The notes under the pieces are model-generated. The model searched no databases. It was not told the DNA's origin and saw only the letters and a list, made by a program, of their open reading frames with translations. A program made the translations under genes and the position numbers. Source: Pseudofrankia nepalensis (GTDB lineage: Bacteria > Actinomycetota > Actinomycetes > Frankiales > Frankiaceae). From it: a stretch of DNA of 64,000 nt. Each line of letters begins with the position of its first letter. The stretch's first letter is position 1. Of this stretch, positions 33,720 to 42,745 are shown one piece after another. The stretch lies in NCBI RefSeq assembly GCF_016786305.1, contig NZ_JADWYV010000015.1; one strand, written 5' to 3'.

Positions 33720-35174
33720 TTGCCTTCGTTCACCGATCTGGGCGTGCCCACGCGCCTGACCGACGTTCTCACCCGTCTCGACATCAAGATCCCCACCCCC
33801 ATCCAGCGGGCGACGCTGCCGGACGCGCTCGCTGGACGTGACGTCCTCGGCCGGGGCCGCACGGGGTCCGGCAAGACGCTCGCGTTCCTCCTGCCCGTGG
33901 TCGCGCGACTGTCCGGTGGTCCCCGGGCCCGGGCCGGGGCTCCGCGCGCGCTGATTCTGGCGCCCACCCGCGAGCTCGTCGCGCAGATCGACACGGCTCT
34001 GCGGCCGCTCGCCGCCGCGGCCGGCCTCACCTCGTGCACCGTGTTCGGCGGCGTCGGCCAGAACCCGCAGGTGGCCGCGATCCGGCGGGGCACCGACATC
34101 GTCGTGGCCTGCCCCGGCCGGCTCGAGGATCTCCTCGCGCAGGGGCACTGCTCGCTGGCACAGGTAAAGATCACCGTGCTGGACGAGGCCGACCACATGG
34201 CCGACCTGGGGTTCCTTCCCGCCGTACGGCGGCTGCTCGGCCAGACCCCGACCGGCGGGCAGCGGATGCTGTTCTCGGCCACCCTGGACAAGGCCATCGA
34301 CACCCTGGTGCGCCAGTACCTCAGCAAACCCGCGGTACACGAGGCCGACTCCGCCCAGTCCCCGGTGGGCACCATGGCGCACCATCTGCTGCACGTCGAG
34401 CGGGACAGCCGGCTCCCCGTGCTCGTTGACCTGTCCAGCGCACCGGGCCGCACCGTCGTGTTCACCCGCACGAAGCACGGCGCCAAGGCTCTGGCCCGCC
34501 ACCTCAACCGCGCCGGCGTGCCCACGGTCGAGCTGCACGGCAACCTGAGCCAGAACGCCCGTACCCGCAACCTCGACGACTTCCACACCGGCCGGGCTTC
34601 GGCGCTGGTCGCCACGGACATCGCCGCCCGCGGCATCCATGTCGACAACGTGGCCCTCGTGATCCACGCCGACCCACCGGCCGACCACAAGGCATACCTG
34701 CACCGTTCCGGGCGCACCGCGCGCGCCGGCAACAGCGGCACCGTCATCACCCTGGCGACCACGGAGCAGATCCGTGAGGTCACGCAGCTGGCCCGCGCCG
34801 CCGGCATCAGGGCGACGACCACGCGGGTCGCATCCGCCGATCACCCGATACTCGCCACGCTCGCCCCCGGCGCTCGGTCGCTCACCAGCCCCGCGGTCGC
34901 GGTCCAGGCGGAGACCAGAACCAGTCCAGCCCAACGCGTGCCGGCTGGCGCGAACCGCGACACCGAGCCGACACCTCGAACGGGCAGACGGCGTGGACGC
35001 CGCCCCGCCGGCAACCACAGCCACCGCTCCGGGCGGTCCACGGCGTCTCGACCGCCCATGGCCACGGCTAGTACCAGCTCACCCGATCACGAGGCCGGCC
35101 CGTCGCCCACGGAGCGACCCAGATCGCGACCGACCCACAGCGCCGCGATGTTCAGCGCACGCCGCGCCCGCTGA
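33720..35174 (+). CDS. DEAD-box RNA helicase (RhlE-like)
   Basis: A 484-residue ATP-dependent RNA helicase. Motifs in order: Q motif PTPIQ, I GRTGSGKT, Ia PTREL, II DEAD, III SAT (FSATLD), V ATDIAARGI and VI HRSGRTARAG. The C-terminus is basic and Arg/Pro/Ser rich, typical of actinobacterial RhlE proteins, and may bind RNA. The start is TTG 33720 (PSFTDLGVP), with no clear ribosome-binding site. The gene is alone and in the same direction as the following nucleotidyltransferase, 376 bases away. Confidence 0.93.
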   Translation: MPSFTDLGVPTRLTDVLTRLDIKIPTPIQRATLPDALAGRDVLGRGRTGSGKTLAFLLPVVARLSGGPRARAGAPRALILAPTRELVAQIDTALRPLAAAAGLTSCTVFGGVGQNPQVAAIRRGTDIVVACPGRLEDLLAQGHCSLAQVKITVLDEADHMADLGFLPAVRRLLGQTPTGGQRMLFSATLDKAIDTLVRQYLSKPAVHEADSAQSPVGTMAHHLLHVERDSRLPVLVDLSSAPGRTVVFTRTKHGAKALARHLNRAGVPTVELHGNLSQNARTRNLDDFHTGRASALVATDIAARGIHVDNVALVIHADPPADHKAYLHRSGRTARAGNSGTVITLATTEQIREVTQLARAAGIRATTTRVASADHPILATLAPGARSLTSPAVAVQAETRTSPAQRVPAGANRDTEPTPRTGRRRGRRPAGNHSHRSGRSTASRPPMATASTSSPDHEAGPSPTERPRSRPTHSAAMFSARRAR

Positions 35175-35550
35175 CCAGACTCGGTCTGACCGGTCGCCTT
35201 CGTCGTCGCCGTCCCAGCTGAACTCGACGATCCGCCACCGCCCGGTCAGACCCGCCATCCGATCCTCCGCACATACCGCGTCAATCCGTCGCGCCGGCAC
35301 GGGGCAACCACCGTCCCACCTGCCCAGGCCGGCCAGGCAGGCTCCAGCTGTCGCCGGAGGCGGCCTCCGCAGCTCGCGGAGGGTCCTGTGGACCCAGCGG
35401 CGATATCCACAGCGAGTGCGTCGGCCTGGCAGGGGCGCCGCCCCCGTCTGGGTCTGCCGAGACGGCGCGGTCGGTGGGACAGGCCGGCAGCCAGTGGGCG
35501 ATCTCGGCCTGTGTAACGGTGCCAATCCGAACATATGGTCTAATCGCGCC
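35175..35550. other. Intergenic with possible gene remnant
   Basis: No complete gene. On the minus strand a 59-codon ORF (from 35258) starts MAGLTGRWRIVEFSWDGDDEGD, which resembles the N-terminus of an actinobacterial hypothetical family and then diverges. Close to the following gene is ACATATGGTCTAATCGCGCCG, a possible -10 for a leaderless GTG start at 35551. Confidence 0.35.
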
Positions 35551-36417
35551 GTGGTGGTGACCGGCGGACCGATCGCGCGCCGCGCGGCGGTCGTGCACGC
35601 CTTGCGGGTCCTGTCGGCGTCTGGCTGGGCCGAGTATCTGGTGCTTCGGGGCAGCGTGGTGCTGAAGGCCTGGCTGGGTGAGCTCGCGCGTGAGCCCGCG
35701 GACATCGACTTCGTCGTAACCGGCGGTCTCGGCGCGGATGGGCTACCTACGTGGGAGGTCGACGAGGGGGCCCTGGTGGCTGGCGTCGTGGCGGCGCTCA
35801 CCGACGACCCGGTGCCAGGTCTGCGCGCGGACCAGATCGAGGTCGACGACATCAACGGCTACTACGGCTACTACGGCTACTACGGCTATCCGTCCGGCGT
35901 GCCACCGCGACGGTCGGGCACGCGGATATCGGCGCCACTGCCCCATGGTTTCCAGGAGGAGCGTCCGGAGCAGCAGTCGGGAGCGCGGCGTCAGCCGCCG
36001 GTGACGCGCTTGCTTTTTCCCTACGGCGTGGGCGACGAGCGGGACGTACTCCAGGTCGACCTGGCGTTCGGGGAGCGGATGCTCGAGGCGCCGGTCGTCG
36101 TGGAGATCCCGCCGCTGGGTACCCGGATGCTGGCCGCGACCCCGGTGCTCTCCCTGGCGTGGAAGGTGCATTGGCTGCTCAACGACGTCCCTGCGCGCGG
36201 TAAAGACCTTTACGACGCGGTTCTGCTCGCCGAACACATGCCAGTGCCCCTTGCTCGTCTTTGCGACCTGCTCGTGCGTTTGGACGATCTAGAAGTGGTC
36301 AGGATGCTGCGGCCCAACCAGGTGGATTGGGATCGTTTCCGCGCTCAGCACCCCCACATCGAGGGCGACGCCCGATCCTGGCTGAACCGCCTGGGCGCGG
36401 CGCTCGCCGATAATTGA
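35551..36417 (+). CDS. AbiEii/AbiGii-type nucleotidyltransferase
   Basis: A 288-residue protein. The motif LRGSVVLKAWLGELAREPADIDFVV is the nucleotidyltransferase GS...DxD core of AbiEii toxins, which add nucleotides to tRNAs or other RNA. The C-terminal part has LAWKVHWLLND and GKDLYDAVLLAEHM, also typical. GTG 35551 is used. A GYYGYYGYYGY stretch comes from a 9-bp tandem repeat at 35862-35889. No AbiEi antitoxin is adjacent, so this could be an orphan or a distinct system with the convergent gene at 36530. Confidence 0.82.
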   Translation: MVVTGGPIARRAAVVHALRVLSASGWAEYLVLRGSVVLKAWLGELAREPADIDFVVTGGLGADGLPTWEVDEGALVAGVVAALTDDPVPGLRADQIEVDDINGYYGYYGYYGYPSGVPPRRSGTRISAPLPHGFQEERPEQQSGARRQPPVTRLLFPYGVGDERDVLQVDLAFGERMLEAPVVVEIPPLGTRMLAATPVLSLAWKVHWLLNDVPARGKDLYDAVLLAEHMPVPLARLCDLLVRLDDLEVVRMLRPNQVDWDRFRAQHPHIEGDARSWLNRLGAALADN

Positions 36418-36529
36418 TCTTCCTGTTCCACGCGGGAGACCTGCTTCGGGCTGGAGGCCTGGGGCGGCATGCGTCCACGGGCCCGCCCGGAAATCCAGTC
36501 GCGATGGCGGGGCCGTCGCTCATGTGGCC

Positions 36530-37171
36530 CTACTGCCACCAGGCCGAGCCGCGGGCTGGCTCGCGTTCAAGCCATCCGGTGTCGAGGTGTGCCGCGTCGT
36601 CATGCACGACATATTCCTGCTGGACCTCCAGCACCTCGAACCCGCCGATCCGGACCGCCGTCAGAAGGGCGTCGAGCCGGCCAGTGGCGGTACGTCGGCC
36701 GACCCCGTGGCAGCGCTGGGTGACAAACCTGTCTTCCCAGTCCTCGGTGTGGACCCGACGGGCGTTCCGTGACGGGCGGGCTCCGTGGTCCCGCACCGCC
36801 GACGTCAGCTCGCCCAGCACACGTTCGTCGCCGGGCGGCAGCCGGACCTTGACGTGATGCTCGAAGTACAGGCCAGCCCGGGCATGCTCGTCGAGCTCGG
36901 GAACGCCATCATTCCAGAGCGCCGCCTCGATCTTCGCCCGAAGCACCCGCAGCCCGGCAGCCTCAAGACCAGCGCGCCAGTGGGCCGCCAGCCGTTGGAT
37001 CTCCGTCCACGTCCCGCTACCGAACACCGTCAGCATGGGCTGCGAGGGGGCCACCCCCTGGTCGAGTTCGATGTGGCTGAACTTGGCGCCATGCTGCTCG
37101 GCGAACCTCGCCAGCGCCACCGCCTTCCTCGCCGGGCAGGTCAGATGGACCTCGAAGTCGCCAGACCACAC
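36530..37171 (-). CDS. Unknown actinobacterial protein, convergent to the AbiEii-like gene
   Basis: A 213-residue protein from GTG 37171. It begins MWSGDFEVHLTC and includes GAKFSHIELDQG, PMLTVFGSGTW, RAKIEAALWNDGVP, YFEHHVKVRLPP, and RNARRVHTEDWEDRFVTQRCHGVG. These blocks recur in a family I associate with actinomycetes but cannot name. No membrane segment. It is convergent with the AbiEii-like gene (112 bases apart). A relation between the two is possible but not shown. Confidence 0.7.
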   Translation of the reverse strand: MWSGDFEVHLTCPARKAVALARFAEQHGAKFSHIELDQGVAPSQPMLTVFGSGTWTEIQRLAAHWRAGLEAAGLRVLRAKIEAALWNDGVPELDEHARAGLYFEHHVKVRLPPGDERVLGELTSAVRDHGARPSRNARRVHTEDWEDRFVTQRCHGVGRRTATGRLDALLTAVRIGGFEVLEVQQEYVVHDDAAHLDTGWLEREPARGSAWWQ

Positions 37172-37398
37172 GTTCGAATCATCCCGCGTCCCCGCCGCAC
37201 CCGGACCGGCGGGGATCCATCGTCGGGGCGCCCCAACCCGCCCACGATCAGGGCCTCAGCATCACCGTCGGCATCGAGGCGACCGACGTTGGGGCGAACG
37301 CGACAGCTTACTGACCCACGACCGAGGGACGATCCAGTTCCATCGGGGCGCCGGCCGGCGCGGAAATGCATTTGCCGGTTTTGCGTTCGCCGGTCACG
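37172..37398. other. Promoter region upstream of the divergent EF-Tu
   Basis: The 425-base gap before tuf holds no convincing large gene. It begins in the promoter side of the 36530 gene; its right part carries a small ORF and a hairpin described separately. Confidence 0.4.
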
Positions 37399-37512
37399 AT
37401 GAACGCCATGTTCCGGCACGACGCCTTCTGGCCCGCCTCGGTCGCGGGTGCCGTCGTGCTGCCTTTCTCGGCGCTGGTCGCCGTCGTGCTGCCCGGCGGC
37501 GCGCGACGCTGA
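37399..37512 (+). CDS. Candidate small membrane-like ORF upstream of tuf
   Basis: A 37-codon ORF, MNAMFRHDAFWPASVAGAVVLP..., with one hydrophobic segment (SVAGAVVLPFSALVAVVLP). The stop is inside the 10-bp stem of the following hairpin. No ribosome-binding site is visible. It could be a leader peptide or chance. Confidence 0.3.
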   Translation: MNAMFRHDAFWPASVAGAVVLPFSALVAVVLPGGARR

Positions 37513-37551
37513 CCCTTCCCGGACCGTCCGGAGCCCCAGAGGGGAAGGGTC
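37511..37551 (+). promoter_or_regulatory. tuf leader hairpin
   Basis: GACCCTTCCC (37511-37520) pairs exactly with GGGAAGGGTC (37542-37551); the loop contains a second small stem GGAC/GTCC. It ends 45 bases before the tuf ATG and has no T-run, so it could affect translation or attenuation of tuf rather than terminate. Confidence 0.5.
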
Positions 37552-37596
37552 GGTAGGGCGCAGGGGCTCACGGGCATCGAGCACCGAGGAAAAACG

Positions 37597-38775
37597 ATGG
37601 CCAAGCAGGCCTACGTCCGCACCAAGCCGCACCTCAACATAGGCACGATGGGTCACGTCGACCACGGGAAGACGACGCTCACCGCCGCGATCACCAAGGT
37701 TCTCGCCGACGGCGGCTCTGGCGCGTTCGTCCCGTTCGACTGGATCGACCGCGCTCCGGAGGAGATCTCGCGCGGTATCACCATCAACATCGCGCACGTC
37801 GAGTACGAGACCGCCAGTCGGCACTACGCCCACGTGGATATGCCGGGCCACGCCGACTACGTGAAGAATATGATCACGGGTGCGGCTCAGCTCGACGGCG
37901 CCATCTTGGTGGTGTCCGCGCTGGACGGCGTCATGCCGCAGACGGCCGAGCATGTGCTCCTGGCTCGGCACGTCGGGGTCCGGCACGTGGTGGTCGCGCT
38001 GAACAAGGCGGACGCGGCCGACCCGGAGATCGCCGACCTGGTGGAGCTGGAGATCCGCGAGCTGCTGGCGGCGCACGGCTACCCGGGTGACCAGGTTCCG
38101 GTGATCCGGGTGTCCGGCCTGCGCGCCCTGGCGGGAGACCCGGAGTGGATGGCCTCGATCCGGGTGCTGCTCGACGCCGTCGACAGCCACGTCCCGGTTC
38201 CCGACCGGTACACCACCGCGCCGTTCCTCCTTCCGGTCGAGAACGTCCTGACCATCACCGGCCGTGGGACGGTGGTGACCGGGGCCATCGAGCGGGGTAC
38301 CGTCCGCGCGGGCGACCGGGTGGAGGTGCGGGGCCTCGGCACGCAGCTGGCGACAGTGGTCACCGGGCTGGAGACATTCGGCAAGCCGATGGAGTCCGCC
38401 CAGGCGGGGGACAACGTCGCGTTGCTGCTGCGCGGCGTGCACCGCGACCAGGTGCGGCGCGGCACCATCGTCGCGGCGCCGGGGACCGTGACGGTCCACC
38501 AGCGGTTCGTCGCGCGGGTTCACCTGCTCGCGGCGGCCGAGGGCGGCCGGCGCACCGCCGTCGCGTCCGGCTACCGACCGCAGTTCTACCTGCGGACCAC
38601 GGACGTGGTCGGCGAGGTCGACCTCGGTGAGGGCGGCGTCGCGCTGCCGGGCGACACGGCCGAGATGACGGTGTGGCTCGGCAAGCCGGTACCGCTGGAG
38701 AGCGGGCTCGGCTTCGCCATCCGCGAGGGCGGCCGAACCGTCGGTGCCGGCACGGTCATCTCCGTCCTCGACTGA
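37597..38775 (+). CDS. tuf: Divergent elongation factor Tu (tuf3-like)
   Basis: A 392-residue GTPase that delivers aminoacyl-tRNA to ribosomes. G1 GHVDHGKT (19-26), the effector region RGITINIAHV, G3 DMPGHADYVKN, G4 NKAD and G5-like SGL are all present. Changes from usual EF-Tu: DMPG for DCPG, NKAD for NKCD, SGLRAL for SALKAL, and a short, less conserved C-terminal part. This pattern matches the extra tuf3 genes of some streptomycetes, which can be induced under stringent response. ATG 37597 has GAGGA about 7 bases upstream. There is no rps or rpl operon nearby, so this is a second EF-Tu. Confidence 0.9.
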   Translation: MAKQAYVRTKPHLNIGTMGHVDHGKTTLTAAITKVLADGGSGAFVPFDWIDRAPEEISRGITINIAHVEYETASRHYAHVDMPGHADYVKNMITGAAQLDGAILVVSALDGVMPQTAEHVLLARHVGVRHVVVALNKADAADPEIADLVELEIRELLAAHGYPGDQVPVIRVSGLRALAGDPEWMASIRVLLDAVDSHVPVPDRYTTAPFLLPVENVLTITGRGTVVTGAIERGTVRAGDRVEVRGLGTQLATVVTGLETFGKPMESAQAGDNVALLLRGVHRDQVRRGTIVAAPGTVTVHQRFVARVHLLAAAEGGRRTAVASGYRPQFYLRTTDVVGEVDLGEGGVALPGDTAEMTVWLGKPVPLESGLGFAIREGGRTVGAGTVISVLD

Positions 38776-38977
38776 CAAGGCGGCCCACGGCAACAGCCCG
38801 CGACAACCGAGTCCGCGACAACCCGTCCGGGTGGGTGCGTCCAGCCATCCGCCCACCCGGACGGCGCGCGCCAGCGCCCTCTTCGACGCGTCGCGGCGGC
38901 CGGCCTGCTGCCGGGCCTCCGGACCGCCGAGTTCGATCAGGAGGACGACTCGGCTCCCCCGCGAGGGAGATAAGATC

Positions 38978-39046
38978 ATGAACGCGGTCATTCGCCTGTG
39001 GGACGAGGACTCGGCTGGACGTCATACGAGGAGGTCACCGGCGTGA
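38978..39046 (+). CDS. 22-codon ORF overlapping the next gene
   Basis: ATG 38978 has GAGGGAG 7-8 bases upstream and reads MNAVIRLWDEDSAGRHTRRSPA. Its stop overlaps the GTG of the next gene (GTGA). It could be a leader that couples translation, or the true N-terminus of that gene before a frameshift. Confidence 0.4.
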   Translation: MNAVIRLWDEDSAGRHTRRSPA

Positions 39047-39687
39047 CTGATGATCGCGGGCCGGTCATCCCGCTGCCGAGCGGGCCAGACCACGGGTCCG
39101 GCCCGCTCGGCCGGGTCGCGGATGCGTTCCTGACGGCGCAGCAGGGCACCGACGCGCACCCCGAGATCGTGATGATCTACAACATCCTGGCGGACGCACC
39201 CGGCCAGGCCGGCTACGCCGTACTGCGCCTCGAGGACAAGATGTGGTCCCTCGCGCCGTCGGTGGCCGACACGTTCGACCTGCTCGTCCACCTGGCCACC
39301 AACGCCGAGCTATGGGAGCCCACGGAGGTCTGCCGGTCCGCCCGCCATCGCCCCGACGGCATCGCCATGACCTACCGCGCGCTGATGGTCGACACCTCGA
39401 CTGACGCGGGCCGCGCCATCTTCGCCAACCACGAGGAGGGCTACTACCGCCACGGTGACGTCGCGGCCGCGCCCGCCGCCCGCTCCGTCTGCTTCGCCAC
39501 GGCCGTCGATCGCGCCGGAGGGTCCGCGAGCCTGGTGAGGCTCGACGCTGGCGGACCGGTCGAGGACCTGCGCGGCGCGTTCGGCCTCCCCAAGGCCACA
39601 CGGCTCAAGTCGACGGGCGTGACGGACACCGGCCTGGTCGACCTGCTCGCCGCGATGCACGCCCGATGGCGGCGGCTCCTGACCTAA
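39043..39687 (+). CDS. Hypothetical protein
   Basis: A 214-residue protein from GTG 39043 with GAGGAGG about 8 bases upstream. It includes HPEIVMIYNILADAPGQAGYAVLRLED, AMTYRALMVDTSTDAGRAIF and LTRLKSTGVTDTGLVDLLAAMHARW-like blocks. Mixed alpha/beta, no signal peptide, no membrane segment. No family recognised. It follows the small ORF at 38978 and is not clearly in an operon. Confidence 0.65.
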   Translation: MTDDRGPVIPLPSGPDHGSGPLGRVADAFLTAQQGTDAHPEIVMIYNILADAPGQAGYAVLRLEDKMWSLAPSVADTFDLLVHLATNAELWEPTEVCRSARHRPDGIAMTYRALMVDTSTDAGRAIFANHEEGYYRHGDVAAAPAARSVCFATAVDRAGGSASLVRLDAGGPVEDLRGAFGLPKATRLKSTGVTDTGLVDLLAAMHARWRRLLT

Positions 39688-40091
39688 TGGGAGCGCTCGC
39701 CTGGCAACGGTCCGCTCACCTGGCAGCGGTCCGCGGCGACCGTCCCGTGGACGACGCCGCCCGTCGCCCTCCGCGTGCGCGGGGGTCAGCCGGGTCGGGC
39801 CACCGGCGCGACTGGGCACACCGAGGCGGACGCCGAGCGGCGCGACATCACACGAAGCCGAGGCCCTGAACGAGCAGGGCTTCTACGGTGCCGGCGAGCC
39901 GAGCACCCCCGAAACCGTGCCCACCAGTTTCCGCCGGTGGTGCGAGGACGTGTTCAGGCCGGCCGTCCTGGGATAGGACGTTCCGTGACGGGCGGGGCCG
40001 CGCGGCCGGTCGTGAGGCCGGCCGGCCGCGGGCTGGTGGCGCGTGCTCCGCGTGGACGACGGCCCCAGCCCGTCGGACGTGAAGAGAGACC
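39688..40091. other. Intergenic with SDR/NmrA-like remnant
   Basis: No complete gene. From 39842 to 39976 one frame reads ATSHEAEALNEQGFYGAGEP..., ending RPAVLG and TAG, which looks like the C-terminal end of an NAD(P)-binding or NmrA-type protein; its N-terminal part is missing. Probably a deletion remnant. Confidence 0.35.
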
Positions 40092-40706
40092 ATGGGCTTC
40101 TACGACGACCGGGTGCTGCCCCGGCTCATTGACGTCGTCCTCGGCCGGCCCGTGGAGGGCGTGCGGGCGCGGGTCGCCGCCAACCTGTCCGGGGAGGTTC
40201 TGGAAATCGGGTTCGGCTCGGGCCGCAACGTGCCCCACCTCCCGCCGGCGGTCGACCGCCTGATGGCGGTGGAGCCCGCGGCCGTGGGCCGCGGACTGGC
40301 CGCCAAGCGCATTGCCGAGGCGGCGGTACCCGTCGATTTCGTCGGTGACGACGGACAACGGCTCGCCCTGCCTGACGAATCCGTCGACAATGTGCTGGTC
40401 ACCTGGACGCTGTGCACCATCCCCGACGTGGCGCGGGCACTGGCGGAGGTACGCCGGGTACTGCGGCCCGGCGGCAGCCTGCATTTCGTCGAGCACGGCC
40501 GTTCGCCCAACCCCCGCGTCGCCCGGCGGCAGGACAGGCTCGACCCGTACTGGGGAAAGATCGCCGGTGGCTGCCATCTCAACCGGCCCATCGCCGAGCT
40601 CGTCGAGAGGTCCGGCCTCACCCTGGCGACCGTCACGACCTACCGGCTGGGCTGGCCGGAGCTGACGACCTTCGCCTACGAGGGCGTCGCGTCGAAACGG
40701 GCGTAA
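40092..40706 (+). CDS. Class I SAM-dependent methyltransferase
   Basis: A 204-residue methyltransferase. Motif I LEIGFGSGRN, an acidic loop after beta-2 (MAVEPA), motif post-II DFVGDDGQRLALPDESVD and VRRVLRPGGSLHFVEHG are typical. The pattern with HFVEHG resembles METTL7/phosphatidylethanolamine N-methyltransferase-like enzymes. Substrate unknown. ATG 40092 with AGAGAG upstream. No partner genes adjacent. Confidence 0.85.
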   Translation: MGFYDDRVLPRLIDVVLGRPVEGVRARVAANLSGEVLEIGFGSGRNVPHLPPAVDRLMAVEPAAVGRGLAAKRIAEAAVPVDFVGDDGQRLALPDESVDNVLVTWTLCTIPDVARALAEVRRVLRPGGSLHFVEHGRSPNPRVARRQDRLDPYWGKIAGGCHLNRPIAELVERSGLTLATVTTYRLGWPELTTFAYEGVASKRA

Positions 40707-40851
40707 GCAGGTCTGATCGCCGGTGAACCCGGCCGGCGGGCCGTACCGACGCTCACCGGATCAGTGTTCCCGGTGACAGGAAAAGGCGGGCGGGCGCCCG
40801 CGGCGGACAGACTCGACATCGTGGCGGCACGGAACGTAGTGGATCTTACGG

Positions 40852-41886
40852 ATGCCGATCGTCGTATGTCTGCCCGGACCAGCCGGCGGCGTGTGCATGG
40901 GTAGCGGCGCGGCTCCGGTCCTGCTCACGGCGACGCGGTCGGGGACTGTCGAGTCCTGGCATCGTGGCTCGCTCGTCCTTCTCGGCGCCGACGGCGCGGT
41001 CGAGGTCGCTCTCGGCACCCCGGACCGGCCCGTCTTCGCCCGCTCCTGCCTCAAACCGCTGCAGGTGGCCGCCATGGTCGACGCCGGCTACCCGGGACGA
41101 CACGAGCAGTTGGCCCTCGCGGCCGCCAGTCATGACGGCGAACCCGTGCACCGCCAGACGGTCCGAGCGATCCTCGCCGCGGCGGGCCTGGACGAGGAGG
41201 CGCTACGCTGCCCGCCGGCCTGGCCCGGCGACGAGGAGGCACGTCTCCAGTGGGTCAGGCAGGGCGGCGAGCCGGCGAGGATCTGCCACAACTGCTCCGG
41301 CAAGCACGCCGCGATGCTCGCGACGGGCCGCGCGGCCGGGTGGGACACGAGCACCTACCTACTGCCGGCGCATCCGCTGCAGGTTCTCATCCGGGAGACG
41401 GTCGCGCGGTACGCCGGGGAGCCGGTCGCCGCGACCGCGGTCGACGGTTGCGGCGCTCCCGCGCACGCGATCAGCCTGGTCGGGCTGGCGCGGTCCTTCG
41501 CCGCGCTGAGCCGGGCGGCGGACGGACCAGCCAGGCTCGTGACGTCGGCGATGCAGGACCATCCCCGTCATATCGGGGGAACCCGGCGGTCGATCACGCA
41601 CCTCGTCGCCGACGTGCCGGGTCTGCTGGCCAAGGACGGCGCCGAGGCGGTGATCGCCGCCTCGCTGCCCGACGGGCGCTCGTTCGCGGCCAAGCTCGAC
41701 GACGGCGCGGCGCGCGGGCTGGCGCCGCTGCTCGCCGCCGCGCTGAGCTACTGGGGTTTCGGGGCCAGGCCGTCCGTGCGACGGTGGCGCGCCGTCCCGG
41801 TCACCGGCGGCGGCGAGCAGGTCGGCGAGCTCGGCTGGTCGGCGGACCTGCGCGCCAGGGTCGGGCCCCGCGCCTCCCGCGGGTAG
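40852..41886 (+). CDS. Asparaginase II-family amidohydrolase
   Basis: About 330-344 residues. The family pattern is clear: SGTVESWHRG near the start, FARSCLKPLQ, LALAAASHDGEPVH, HNCSGKHAAML, VDGCGAPAHA, and a final region with LAAALSYWG. Enzymes of this family hydrolyse L-asparagine to aspartate and ammonia and belong to the asparaginase II/rhizobial type. The start is uncertain between ATG 40852, GTG 40891 and ATG 40897; family alignment favours one of the last two. It stands alone. Confidence 0.88.
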   Translation: MPIVVCLPGPAGGVCMGSGAAPVLLTATRSGTVESWHRGSLVLLGADGAVEVALGTPDRPVFARSCLKPLQVAAMVDAGYPGRHEQLALAAASHDGEPVHRQTVRAILAAAGLDEEALRCPPAWPGDEEARLQWVRQGGEPARICHNCSGKHAAMLATGRAAGWDTSTYLLPAHPLQVLIRETVARYAGEPVAATAVDGCGAPAHAISLVGLARSFAALSRAADGPARLVTSAMQDHPRHIGGTRRSITHLVADVPGLLAKDGAEAVIAASLPDGRSFAAKLDDGAARGLAPLLAAALSYWGFGARPSVRRWRAVPVTGGGEQVGELGWSADLRARVGPRASRG

Positions 41887-41998
41887 CCATCACGGTCATC
41901 GGAGACCCTGCCACGGCCCCGCCGTCCTCGACTCGGCGCGCCTCCGAGCGCGCGCGGGTCGGGTGACGGCGCGGGCGGGGTGACGGCGCCTTGGGCCG

Positions 41999-42376
41999 TC
42001 ACACCGAGCTGACGTGTGCCGCCAGCAGCCGCCAGCCGTGCTCGTCGGTGTGCACCCAGGTCCGCGTATAGCGGACCCGCGCGGTGAAGGCCGAACCCTT
42101 CAGGACCCCGGCCAGGGTGCCCAGGAACCAGGTGACGCCCAGGCGTCCCTCGACCAGGACGGCGAGTTCCTCCTCGCTGACCTCGGTGAGGGCCTGCGCA
42201 CCGGAACGCTGGATCTCGAGGTCGTCCTGCTTCGAGTAGAGGAGGCCGTCGGGACCGGTGAACACCAGCCGGTCGTCGAGCAACCGTTCCAGTTCGTCCG
42301 CGTCAGCCGCGAGCTGCGCGGCCTGCAGCCGACGCTCGGCCTCTCGCAGCTCGTCCGCGCGGCCGTCCTCCGCCAT
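41999..42376 (-). CDS. SnoaL/DUF4440-like NTF2-fold protein
   Basis: A 125-residue protein from ATG 42376, with GGAGG 7 bases upstream. It reads LREAERRLQAAQLAADADELERLLDDRLVFTGPDGLLYSKQDDLE, then VRYTRTWVHTDEHGWRLLAAHVS, the NTF2-like DUF4440 pattern. These small proteins bind or hydrate small molecules or act as stress-associated proteins; substrate unknown. It is convergent with the asparaginase gene. Confidence 0.85.
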   Translation of the reverse strand: MAEDGRADELREAERRLQAAQLAADADELERLLDDRLVFTGPDGLLYSKQDDLEIQRSGAQALTEVSEEELAVLVEGRLGVTWFLGTLAGVLKGSAFTARVRYTRTWVHTDEHGWRLLAAHVSSV

Positions 42377-42745
42377 GGCCCAGCCTCCATCCTCCCGTCG
42401 CGACCGCCTGACGATATGCGCGGCCTGATCGAGGGCCGAACGCGCTTCACCCACCCGCAACAGGCAGTAACGAAGCCAATCGCTGGCGTGTAGTTCCCGC
42501 GGATTCGCCGAATTCCGTCAGAAGCGGGAAAGCCGCGGCGACTGGTGCCTGACTCTCGTCACTGCCAGGAGTCCGCTGTCACGGCTCCTCTGTCACGACT
42601 CACCGGCCCGGCCTGGACCCGCCGGCGGACCCGCGTGGCGCGCCGCCCGCGCGCAATCGCCCCGATGCGTACCGCCTGTGCGGGTTGAGCGCGGTTGGCG
42701 CCCGATACAGGTAGCGTAGTGCGACAAGTCACCAAGGAGTGCGCG
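42377..42745. other. Intergenic, divergent promoters
   Basis: No gene. It contains the promoter side of the NTF2-like gene (left) and of the DUF4062 gene (right). GGTAGCGTAGTGCGAC lies about 24-40 bases before the ATG at 42746, a possible -10 region. Confidence 0.4.
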
